Shown: in pieces, positions 54,091-62,047 of the stretch
Layout: each line of letters begins with the position of its first letter
Numbering within the stretch: the stretch's first letter is position 1
The notes under the pieces: model-generated
Told to the model about the DNA's origin: nothing
The model's database searches: none
Seen by the model: the letters and a program-made list of their open reading frames with translations, nothing else
Position numbers and translations under genes: made by a program
Assembly (NCBI GenBank): GCA_000783305.1
Contig: JROE01000002.1
Location: forward strand, 806,001 to 870,000
DNA: 64,000 nucleotides
Reading direction: 5' to 3'
Source: Sphingobacteriaceae bacterium DW12
GTDB taxonomy: Bacteria; Bacteroidota; Bacteroidia; Sphingobacteriales; Sphingobacteriaceae

Positions 54091-55620
54091 TTAAGACGAT
54101 CCGGCTTTTCGTAACCGATGATAGTCAATCTTAGAGTGGTGACGGGAATCGCGAGGCAAGTTGCAAAATTTCACTTTTGTGATTGTCAAGGGCAATGAAA
54201 GGACTCGAGCCCTGATCCGTTCGAAGTCGGTGGCACCTGTGCTACATTCAATAAAAGCTACTAACGCGCCATCAATATGAAGGATGGTACCTATTTCTAC
54301 ACCTTGAATGCTGAGGACATAATTCTCAAATACAAATGGAGAAATCCACGCTCCTTGTTGTGGAATCAGGGTCTGGCAGCGTCCTGTCAAAAACAAATGC
54401 CCGTCCTGTAGATAACCACTATCACCAGTGCGGTGCCAATATACACCATCGATAAAGATTTTATTGGCCTTCATAGCTGCCTCATTTTTATAATAATGGG
54501 CCAATACATGGGGGCCAGAAACGACAATCTCTCCCCACTGCCCTTCTGAACATGTAATCTGATCAAAATACTGCCCCGAAATATCGAATAGCTTATCCTC
54601 GGTGATATGTATAATACGTACAGCGGTCTTGTGATAAGGAATACCCACGGCCAGTCCTTGATGGGGTTGGTAGATAATGTGCTCGGCGGCCAAAGCTGTA
54701 GCTTCTATGGAACTAATGGGCTCGGCCTCGGTAGAACCGTAAACGACCTGTACCTGTTGGTGCGGAAATGCTTGTGTAAATAAGAGCGCTTCACGCTGAA
54801 AAACAGGAGCTCCTCCGGTGAAGATAGTGTCGAGATGCGGTATTTGGATATTTTGGGAAAGTATATGCTGGGCCAACCGCTTGATAAAATAAGGAGATGC
54901 CACAATCCGGGTGACTTGATGATCCAGCAACTGCCGAACAATCAAACGGGCATCCATTTGAGTGGGTTTACTGGGCTTGAAAGCTGCGATTACCGAAGTG
55001 GAGCCTACGGCAAGGTTGATCAGCAACACAATGGGCAACACCGACATGTCTACATCTGTAGGATGGGCACTTATCTTCTCTTCTAAAGCTCGAAATTGCT
55101 CAAGCAAGAAACCATGGGTGCGGACTGCAGCTTTGGGAGCTGCGGTACTTCCCGTGGTAAGGGTGATGAGGGCTGCATCCTGCATGTGGGTAGCGACGTG
55201 GGGAGCCATGCGCTCTTTACTGTACCCTAAGCTGAGTTTAATGGGTATGCGTCGGATTCCGGCGGAGAGTAGACGAAGCAAATGTGCTTTCCAATGACCG
55301 ATAAAGGCTTTACAATCGGCAACCTTACAGCAAGTATCCAAGCGCTTGCGATCAGACCATTCGTCTAAAAACACAGCGGTGGCTCCCATATAGAACAAAG
55401 CAAGTACGATTCTATACAAGGGTATCCCCATAGGAACAAAAACAAGCACACGGTCGCCTCGTACAATGCCTCTTTTCTCGAAGTAAGCCGCTGTATATCG
55501 AACATCTGCTTCCAATTGTCGATACGAAATAACCCTATCCTGCTCAATAATAGCCAACTTATCGGGATATTGGGCCGCTGCGGCCAAAAACAACTCGGTA
55601 ATATTAAAGGACTTTTCCAT
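54091..55620 (-). CDS. OleC-like adenylate-forming enzyme (AMP-binding family)
   Basis: 509 residues from the ATG at 55620, overlapping the preceding gene by 17 bases; last gene of the seven-gene operon. ATP-binding motif LTTGSTAAPKAAVRTHG, the YGSTEAEPIS block, HRTGDSGYLQDG, and a C-terminal Lys in HSKIDYHR. The middle part (VLPIVLLINLAVGSTSVI, PSKPTQMDARLI, TIFTGGAPV) resembles OleC-type enzymes, which form beta-lactones from beta-hydroxy acids, more than plain acyl-CoA ligases. No OleA, OleB or OleD gene is adjacent. A substrate acid is probably activated as its adenylate; what follows is unknown. Confidence 0.78.
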   Translation of the reverse strand: MEKSFNITELFLAAAAQYPDKLAIIEQDRVISYRQLEADVRYTAAYFEKRGIVRGDRVLVFVPMGIPLYRIVLALFYMGATAVFLDEWSDRKRLDTCCKVADCKAFIGHWKAHLLRLLSAGIRRIPIKLSLGYSKERMAPHVATHMQDAALITLTTGSTAAPKAAVRTHGFLLEQFRALEEKISAHPTDVDMSVLPIVLLINLAVGSTSVIAAFKPSKPTQMDARLIVRQLLDHQVTRIVASPYFIKRLAQHILSQNIQIPHLDTIFTGGAPVFQREALLFTQAFPHQQVQVVYGSTEAEPISSIEATALAAEHIIYQPHQGLAVGIPYHKTAVRIIHITEDKLFDISGQYFDQITCSEGQWGEIVVSGPHVLAHYYKNEAAMKANKIFIDGVYWHRTGDSGYLQDGHLFLTGRCQTLIPQQGAWISPFVFENYVLSIQGVEIGTILHIDGALVAFIECSTGATDFERIRARVLSLPLTITKVKFCNLPRDSRHHSKIDYHRLRKAGSS

Positions 55621-56572
55621 ATAACGAGTAGGTTTGGAAGGGAACACCGTGAAAATGTTGGGAAATAGGCGTAGAAGTCCCCTCTTCCTTTAAAAAGGCG
55701 TGTACGATGCGGTTAAACTGCTGTTGATGTGCTTGTTTATACACCTGTGCGGCCATGACATGCCCCAGTCCTCTATACAAAGATGCTGAATCCCGAGCAA
55801 TAGTCTTAATAATCAAGGTCCTATTTTTGGCATCCAATGCATCGGCTATGCACAAAAACACCCCTACGACCTTGTCGCCATGCTCAGCAATCAACACAAA
55901 GTCTGCTTGTAAATAGTGCTTTAATGGAAGGTATTTTTCGATAAAAATAGATTCAGCGATTGGGGAATATAACAAATTGTTAGAAAAGGCTTGTGTCAGA
56001 AAAGGATAAATATGCCTTAATTCGGATTCATAGTCCTCCAAATCTAACGGTCGGATACGGACGCCTTCATCTTGGAGACGGAGGGCGTTCGCTGCGATGG
56101 TGGGATCGGCTACCTGAAGCTGATAGGATTCAGAAGAGTAATATCGAGCAATCGTTTCAAAACCACAGCGCTCCCACTGCTCGGAATAGTATGGGGGGTG
56201 TACCTTTTCCATCAGGAATGGTGCTCGATCTGAATAATCGGCAAACCGATAGTCTTCCCATGTAGAACCATTCATAGGTCCCAAAAGCATGTCCAATCCC
56301 AAACTGCTAGCGATGTCCGATAATGTACCAAACAACAGTTGGCATGCACCAATATGCTCCATGGCAGCATAGGCACCTACCAAACCAACCTTATAGTGTT
56401 GATACACAAGCTGAGGATTGATGTACAATACGGCCTTAGCCAAGGCCTGCCCATCTTCTCGGACAACTATACCGGTATGGAAATGTTCGACGGGAACGGA
56501 TCCGGAAGATATAATGGTCTGGAATAAATCAAGGTCTGCCTCTTGAGGATCGAAATATTGAATCTCCATCAT
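55604..56572 (-). CDS. GNAT-like acyltransferase protein
   Basis: 322 residues, no signal peptide. Two related halves with GNAT-fold character can be seen: the first from FHTGIVVREDGQALAKAVLY through GLVGAYAAMEHIGACQLLFG to LLGPMNGSTWEDYRF, the second from VLIAEHGDKVVGVFLCIA to YRGLGHVMAAQVYKQAHQQ. The GxGH-type turn in the latter resembles a coenzyme A-binding loop. N-acylation of an amine is the usual reaction of this fold. Its start overlaps the phytol-kinase-like gene by 4 bases. If a BtaA-like enzyme provides an amino-acid group, this one could acylate the amine; that is inference. Confidence 0.65.
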   Translation of the reverse strand: MMEIQYFDPQEADLDLFQTIISSGSVPVEHFHTGIVVREDGQALAKAVLYINPQLVYQHYKVGLVGAYAAMEHIGACQLLFGTLSDIASSLGLDMLLGPMNGSTWEDYRFADYSDRAPFLMEKVHPPYYSEQWERCGFETIARYYSSESYQLQVADPTIAANALRLQDEGVRIRPLDLEDYESELRHIYPFLTQAFSNNLLYSPIAESIFIEKYLPLKHYLQADFVLIAEHGDKVVGVFLCIADALDAKNRTLIIKTIARDSASLYRGLGHVMAAQVYKQAHQQQFNRIVHAFLKEEGTSTPISQHFHGVPFQTYSLYGKVL

Positions 56573-57249
56573 GCTAGTAAGGATTGGGTAAGCAAGAGTC
56601 CTAGGATAACCGAAAAGGGAATGCTAACATTGTCATAGCCATCCCTACTCACTGCTTCGGCTAATGTAGCTAGGACAGCAATAATCAAAATGGAGGCTAT
56701 AGCTGGTACTGTCAACGGATGTCCCGCAAAAAAAATATAACTGCCGACTAATAGAAGGGCGCTCAACAGAAACATAGCTGAGCCCATCAGTGTCTTATGT
56801 GCTCCAGCAATAGCATATGGGCCGATAGGCCACTTGCGCCCGGCTAGGCCCGCCACTGGATCGCATACAGCCAAGACCAAGATAGGGAGATAATAATAAT
56901 GATATTGATGTCCGTTGAATAAGAAGGCTAAATAACAGCCATATACAGCTACTGGATAAGCCAAGCTGCCAATGGATTTGCGCTCAACAGCATTGATAGA
57001 GGGTAGAAAACCGAAACGCAGGCTAACGACGAGTATGATAGCGAATGCAGCACACAAGATCAAAACAAGCCAATGGTTGTCCAGTAAAAGAGGAAAAAGT
57101 AAGGCCAATAATCCCGTGCCGATGTGTACCACTTTGCGGCTAATCTCGACCTTGACTTTGCACTTGTGATACAAGACCTCACCAACGGCAAATAGGACCA
57201 GATAGGCTGCGGCCAACAAAAATGTATTCAACAGACTGGTATGGCTCAT
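56569..57249 (-). CDS. phytol/dolichol kinase-like membrane protein
   Basis: 226 residues with about seven hydrophobic segments, inner membrane. Key blocks of the CTP-dependent polyprenol/phytol/diacylglycerol kinase family are KVEISRKVVHIGTGLLAL, VCDPVAGLAGRKWP, AGAHKTLMGSAMFLL and AEAVSRDGYDNVSIPF. Members phosphorylate isoprenoid or lipid alcohols with CTP. Its start overlaps the BtaA-like gene by 4 bases and its end overlaps the GNAT-like gene by 4. Beside HMG-CoA reductase and a UbiA protein, a prenol or prenyl-lipid alcohol is a reasonable substrate. CDP-lipid synthesis, as in the related cytidylyltransferases, is an alternative. Confidence 0.78.
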   Translation of the reverse strand: MSHTSLLNTFLLAAAYLVLFAVGEVLYHKCKVKVEISRKVVHIGTGLLALLFPLLLDNHWLVLILCAAFAIILVVSLRFGFLPSINAVERKSIGSLAYPVAVYGCYLAFLFNGHQYHYYYLPILVLAVCDPVAGLAGRKWPIGPYAIAGAHKTLMGSAMFLLSALLLVGSYIFFAGHPLTVPAIASILIIAVLATLAEAVSRDGYDNVSIPFSVILGLLLTQSLLA

Positions 57250-58352
57250 CTTTGATCGACAATAAATTGGTTATAAAAAAAGCCACTATCCACAGCACTT
57301 AGCTCGTTGGACAAGGCACTCAGGTACTCTGCTTCAGCGGGAAAGATGCCGGAGACGCGACGTGGCACCATCAGATTCCAATAGGCCATGCGCCCCTCAG
57401 GATGAAGACTACGCAATAGCGCGCTAGCTGTCTGGGCAAATACTGGCTTGCTCATATACTCAAATATATTGGAAAGATTCATGGCATCAAAATTTCCAAA
57501 CATGGTGGCGACCTGCTCTGCATAGCCATGTTGAATCTCCAGCCTATCAATATTGGACTTGATGGTATTAAAATGGGATTCTTGTAGATAATGGGGACGT
57601 AAATCGCCGAAAGTACCGGTAAGATTGTACCTTAAAAAAGGATTGCACTGAGCTTGCTGTTTTTGGAGATGTCGCCCGGCCTTTTTAAAGATATAATCAC
57701 CCACATGCACATCTACTTCCTTGAGAAACTGTGGATCACGCCCCAAACGTCCCATGACGACTTTGCTAAAGAAAATCTTAAAGAAAAGACGCCACCGCCA
57801 AGTATTCCAATGACGCTGGTAGTGCTGCTGCTGTGCCAACTCCTCCTTGGGGGACAATAGTGCTTCGATTGCCCTATGGCTATGTATGAAGGGGAGCACG
57901 CGCTTAGCAAAGATTTGAAAATATTTTTCGAATTTCCCTTGATGGATGATGCCTTTGTCCAACAAAGAGGTGTGCGATGCCCAATAATGTCTTGCTTCGG
58001 TGCTCAACTGTTGTTTTATAGACTGGAACATATGAATTCGCTTTGCAGTGCTGGTATACCCTAAAAACGCCAAAAGATCGGGATACTCCATATATTTGAT
58101 AGCGACCTTCTTGAGCTCGACGAGATAGAGTTGCACAACATTGACGTCAACAGCAACAACGAGAGCGGGATCGGCAGTCAGAAGCGAAAAACTATTATCA
58201 CCGGCGGAGGCAATGGATAAAATCCTTACTTGCGGTCGAGGGGATAGACCTGCTAGTAGAATGACAGGGTCTTCCCAACAATTGGCATATCGAATAAAGT
58301 TAAAGTCTACTTCTTTTTGGATATCTGTCATAACGGGTTTAGGCTTCTTCAC
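57246..58352 (-). CDS. BtaA/DUF3419-like SAM-dependent aminocarboxypropyl transferase
   Basis: 368 residues. The opening FNFIRYANCWEDPVILLAGL and the SAM site VRILSIASAGDNSFSLL followed by VVAVDVNVVQLYLVELK are the signature of BtaA, which transfers the 3-amino-3-carboxypropyl group of S-adenosylmethionine to the hydroxyl of diacylglycerol to start betaine lipid synthesis. The acidic residue in NCWEDP and the later FGNFDAMNLSNIFEYMS agree with the family. No BtaB N-methyltransferase gene is adjacent, so the product is probably not ordinary DGTS. Its first bases overlap the end of the dikinase gene by 14. Confidence 0.85.
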   Translation of the reverse strand: MKKPKPVMTDIQKEVDFNFIRYANCWEDPVILLAGLSPRPQVRILSIASAGDNSFSLLTADPALVVAVDVNVVQLYLVELKKVAIKYMEYPDLLAFLGYTSTAKRIHMFQSIKQQLSTEARHYWASHTSLLDKGIIHQGKFEKYFQIFAKRVLPFIHSHRAIEALLSPKEELAQQQHYQRHWNTWRWRLFFKIFFSKVVMGRLGRDPQFLKEVDVHVGDYIFKKAGRHLQKQQAQCNPFLRYNLTGTFGDLRPHYLQESHFNTIKSNIDRLEIQHGYAEQVATMFGNFDAMNLSNIFEYMSKPVFAQTASALLRSLHPEGRMAYWNLMVPRRVSGIFPAEAEYLSALSNELSAVDSGFFYNQFIVDQR

Positions 58353-60951
58353 ATATTTTTATTTCACCTGTACTGCCATCCATTTCAATGACATCACCCG
58401 ACTTCAAAGTTTTCAATAACCCCGTGACACCTACAATACAGGGGATACCCATTTCTCGGGACACAATAGCGGAGTGACTCAATAGGCTCCCGCGTTCTAC
58501 AATAATACCTGCGGCGCTAGGGAATAGCGTTACCCAGCCTGGATCGGTACTCGAAGTCACGAGGATATCGCCGTCCATGGTCTTGACCTCACCGGGATGT
58601 ACGACAATACGCACCCTGGCTTTGATCCTTCCAGGACAGCAGCCTACGCCCTTCAACTCGCCTTCCAAAGGCTCCAGCTTACTTTTACTATAAAAATCAT
58701 TGCTTTGATATACGACGCCATAGGTGGCTATGCGCTCAGAAGGTGCCTCCATATGTTCAAAATGTTCGAATTCCTCTTTGCGCACCGCAACTAGGGACTT
58801 GAGATCACGCGTGACGCTTCGTCCTTCAATATAGGCAAAAATTTCATCCTTGGTGAGAAAGAAAATATCACGTTCAAACTCGAGTATCCCCTCTTCGTAA
58901 AAACGGATACCAATATAGGTGAACAATTGGCGTACGATGCCAAATGCACGGGTACGTTCGTACCGCAGATTTTCGCGTGCACTGACCAGTTCTCGAGCCC
59001 GATTGACGGTCTTTTTGAAAAGCCATTTCTTAATAGGTTTGCGGCGCAGGGCTTTCTTCATGGTCTGCTCTGCTTGCGAACGGACCTCATCTTCCATACG
59101 ATTGGAAGTTCGAGCCGAGGTGATACCCGCTTCGACATAGGACTTTAATACCTGGATGAACTTGGTAGGATCTTGTGAATAGGAAATGGTCTCCAATTTG
59201 AGCTCTCCAACACAGCGCTCACCAAAATCATCCAAGTAGGCCCGAATCTGCGACACCAATTGCTGACTTTCAGGCCTTTCATCCTGATGGAGTATGCTCC
59301 ATATAGCTATCGGCTCTTCGCCTACAAAGAGATGTTTGAGGAAGGGAATCTCGCTGATGGTGGTGGCAAGAACAATACTGCGGTGTATAGGCTGCGTAGA
59401 AATGATATCAGCACTACCGCATAAAAGGTCATTGTGGATATTGGGATGCTCACCTTTGGTGTATTCGTCGCACTTCTTCTGCAATAAACCGAACCAAACC
59501 ATCGCAAAAAAATCATTGAGTAAAGGAGCCTTCCATTGATTCAAAAGGGTACGCTCAAAATGCAGATAGAGCTTCATCAGCTCATTGGCATTCTTCTGTT
59601 GAAAATCCATTTGCTTATAGGTCGCAATAGTGCGGTCGAGCAGATTTTTGAACACCTTGCGTTGGTTGGGTAAGGCCCGGAAGCGCTGATACATCTTGAC
59701 AGCCATGCGTAATATACTGCGCCAGGCTTGGCCAGTAGAGAGTTGGTAGCTCTTGGGGACGTCAAAGGTCTCCTTGACTCCCATCATATTCTCCATAAAA
59801 CGAGCATTGAGACTATATCCAGGCAGCATGGCCAACATGTGGTACCAGGTTTTGAGATTGTAGTATACACGGCCATTGATTAACCCTAAGGTATTGGCAA
59901 ATACGCGTTCATGTCTACGGATAGTAGCATCATCTACTCCCAAGAAGGAGCAGAACATTTTGTAGGCGCCTTCGTAAGACTGGCTGATAAAAGAGAAAGT
60001 CAAGGGAGTGGTAACACCGGGATAAGATTCTACAATATTGCTATTGTCCCAGACTACATAGTCTCCTGAGCTATCAGGTGTGTGCGCGAGTGTCGTGATG
60101 GGCCGTGTCTGTAGGATATAAAGCTGATCGTCCTTGACGGCAAACTCTACATCTTGAAAGGTGACAAAGTGCGCACGCAGATCGTCCAAAAGGGCATCTA
60201 GCTTTAATATAATGTCATCGGAAATGGCTTGATCATGCTGATGTATTCGGGGTATCTCCACCTTGATGGTTCCCCTCTTTGTGTCAGGTGCAATAACATA
60301 TTTTTCCTTTTTTCGGACCACCTCTCGATCGATTTTATGCTTCTGTACGATATAGTTATCTGCATCCAATGCACCTGATACCAGCCCCTCACCTACACCA
60401 AAAACACCTGCGATCAACTTCTCTTTGCGGTTGCCTGAAACTGGGTTGACGCCAAAAGCTACACCAGAGGAGTCGGCATCAACCATCTGTTGGACTATGA
60501 CGCCTATTCCAAATATGGGCCCGAGATTATTGGCCGATCGATAAGCCAGCACACGCTCGGCATAAAGGGATCGCCAGACATCTTTGATGCGAGCTAAGAT
60601 ATCTTCCTTACACACGTATAAGTATGATTCAAACTGTCCTGCAAAGGAATGCTTTGTCCCGTCTTCATCCAAGGCTGATGATCTCACAGCAAAGTAGGCG
60701 GTATCTCCAAAATATGTTTCAATCTCTTTAAGAAAATAGGTGGGGAATCGATAGGTATCAATGGCATACAACATATCCTGTGTATGCTCTATGGAAGAAA
60801 GATCTTTAAATACCTCCGCAAGATAATCTGCTGGCAATACCATCCATTTGGGAACGGGAAGACCTAATTGAGTCAGCTTAAATAGATTTTTGGCTTTCCC
60901 GCCAATGGCAGGATTTTTTATATATTGGTGTTGATAGTCTCTAATAAACAT
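58339..60951 (-). CDS. rifampin-phosphotransferase-like dikinase (PEP/pyruvate-binding plus phospho-His domain)
   Basis: 870 residues. The N-terminal ATP-binding domain shows GGKAKNLFKLTQLGLPVP, VRSSALDEDGTKHSFAGQFE and ADSSGVAFGVNPVSGN; a helical middle domain of about 350 residues follows; the phospho-histidine domain is at the very C-terminus with H826 in GSLLSHSAIVSREMGIP. In PEP synthase the His domain is central and a PEP barrel ends the protein; that barrel is absent here. The order seen is that of rifampin phosphotransferase, which transfers the beta-phosphate of ATP to a hydroxyl group. In this operon the target should be a pathway intermediate, not rifampin. The gap to the UbiA gene is 108 bases. 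Confidence 0.85.
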   Translation of the reverse strand: MFIRDYQHQYIKNPAIGGKAKNLFKLTQLGLPVPKWMVLPADYLAEVFKDLSSIEHTQDMLYAIDTYRFPTYFLKEIETYFGDTAYFAVRSSALDEDGTKHSFAGQFESYLYVCKEDILARIKDVWRSLYAERVLAYRSANNLGPIFGIGVIVQQMVDADSSGVAFGVNPVSGNRKEKLIAGVFGVGEGLVSGALDADNYIVQKHKIDREVVRKKEKYVIAPDTKRGTIKVEIPRIHQHDQAISDDIILKLDALLDDLRAHFVTFQDVEFAVKDDQLYILQTRPITTLAHTPDSSGDYVVWDNSNIVESYPGVTTPLTFSFISQSYEGAYKMFCSFLGVDDATIRRHERVFANTLGLINGRVYYNLKTWYHMLAMLPGYSLNARFMENMMGVKETFDVPKSYQLSTGQAWRSILRMAVKMYQRFRALPNQRKVFKNLLDRTIATYKQMDFQQKNANELMKLYLHFERTLLNQWKAPLLNDFFAMVWFGLLQKKCDEYTKGEHPNIHNDLLCGSADIISTQPIHRSIVLATTISEIPFLKHLFVGEEPIAIWSILHQDERPESQQLVSQIRAYLDDFGERCVGELKLETISYSQDPTKFIQVLKSYVEAGITSARTSNRMEDEVRSQAEQTMKKALRRKPIKKWLFKKTVNRARELVSARENLRYERTRAFGIVRQLFTYIGIRFYEEGILEFERDIFFLTKDEIFAYIEGRSVTRDLKSLVAVRKEEFEHFEHMEAPSERIATYGVVYQSNDFYSKSKLEPLEGELKGVGCCPGRIKARVRIVVHPGEVKTMDGDILVTSSTDPGWVTLFPSAAGIIVERGSLLSHSAIVSREMGIPCIVGVTGLLKTLKSGDVIEMDGSTGEIKICEEA

Positions 60952-60970
60952 CTTTAATAATAAAGCTTTT

Positions 60971-60978
60971 CAAATGTA
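60971..60978 (-). promoter_or_regulatory. candidate internal -7 element before the dikinase gene
   Basis: The minus strand reads TACATTTG, a full TAnnTTTG match, 19 bases before the start codon and inside the only long gap (108 bases) of the operon. No TTG is seen at the -33 spacing. A second promoter inside the operon is possible. Confidence 0.3.
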
Positions 60979-61059
60979 ATGACAACTTCATAAATAGGAG
61001 CTCCCTAATTCAGATAGTATATAAACGCATATACTGGTCCAAACGCGTCAAAGTACATG

Positions 61060-62040
61060 TCAAATTTCCGTCCACAATTGTTCTAACATGGGTACTCCTC
61101 CCAAAATGAGGTACATTGCGATGGTCCAAATGGCGGATGCTACTTCAATGGCTTTGGCTGCCCCCCTAGTCTGGGACTTTAGGAAAAGTGCTGCAGGAAT
61201 ACAACAGACCATGAAAATGATGCCCAAACTCAAATAGGCTAACCCGCCGTGACCAGCATAATAGGAAGCGGCTATGGTCAGGGATAGGGTAATGGCGAGC
61301 ACAAGTACCCAACTGTATACGGACCGGTGAGGCCCTAACATCGCAGAATAGGTCAATACGCCTTCTTTTTCATCGTGTGGAGCACGTATCTTACGTCCGA
61401 TTTCCAATACAATGCCATTCATATAGGACACCGCAAAGAAGTAAAGCAACCCTAGGGGTGCAGCAACATCAGCGAGCAACCAATCGAGCCCACTGGCATA
61501 GATATCAATGAGTGGAATGATGAACATATGAGAAGTAACATACCAAAATTGATGCTTTTTCAACCATTCGGGTATGAAAAATTCCTTTCCCATCAAACAC
61601 AGGTAGATAATGACCGCTGCATACAACAGCAGCATCTTAGGAAAGAACAGCAGATTGAGTACAAGCTGCAGCATTACGATACCAATACCTACCTTCTTTA
61701 GCTCGGATAAGGACACGAGCCCTCTAGGGACGGGCAGCTCCCGTCTGTATCGGGCATCGTCCTCGGCATCCTTAAATTCGTCAAAAATGCGAACCAACAA
61801 AAACAAGGAAACGGTCGTGAAGATACCGACGAGAAAAGTCTTGGTATCGACGAACCCTTCAGCCCCTCTGCATATACGGCTGTATGCTATTGCAGAAAAA
61901 CTGAATGCTGCAACGAGAAAACCATGCCCAAGCAGTGGAAAACGTTCCTTTTGATAGATCCAGAGACGTTTCCAAAACGAAGCATTGTTTTCTACTGGGT
62001 TACTAAATTCATTCATATGCTTGCTATAATCGCCATCCAT
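61060..62040 (-). CDS. UbiA-family prenyltransferase
   Basis: 326 residues from the ATG at 62040, which follows the HMG-CoA reductase stop by 7 bases. Eight or nine hydrophobic segments, inner membrane. The first Asp-rich motif is RIFDEFKDAEDD (D87-E-F-K-D91), the second lies in EIGRKIRAPHDEKEGVLTYS, between membrane segments. UbiA-family enzymes move a prenyl group from its diphosphate to an aromatic ring, a glycerol phosphate or another acceptor. The second motif, with IRAP before the Asp-Glu pair, differs from that of the quinone-pathway members, so a quinone role is not assumed. The acceptor is unknown. Confidence 0.82.
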   Translation of the reverse strand: MDGDYSKHMNEFSNPVENNASFWKRLWIYQKERFPLLGHGFLVAAFSFSAIAYSRICRGAEGFVDTKTFLVGIFTTVSLFLLVRIFDEFKDAEDDARYRRELPVPRGLVSLSELKKVGIGIVMLQLVLNLLFFPKMLLLYAAVIIYLCLMGKEFFIPEWLKKHQFWYVTSHMFIIPLIDIYASGLDWLLADVAAPLGLLYFFAVSYMNGIVLEIGRKIRAPHDEKEGVLTYSAMLGPHRSVYSWVLVLAITLSLTIAASYYAGHGGLAYLSLGIIFMVCCIPAALFLKSQTRGAAKAIEVASAIWTIAMYLILGGVPMLEQLWTEI

Positions 62041-62047
62041 GAATCTT

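Noticed and set aside
58339-60951. PEP synthase for central metabolism
   Set aside because: The phospho-His domain is at the C-terminus and the PEP-binding barrel is absent.
61060-62040. Quinone-biosynthesis UbiA or MenA
   Set aside because: The second Asp motif context (IRAP before the Asp-Glu pair) and the gene neighbours do not fit a quinone pathway.
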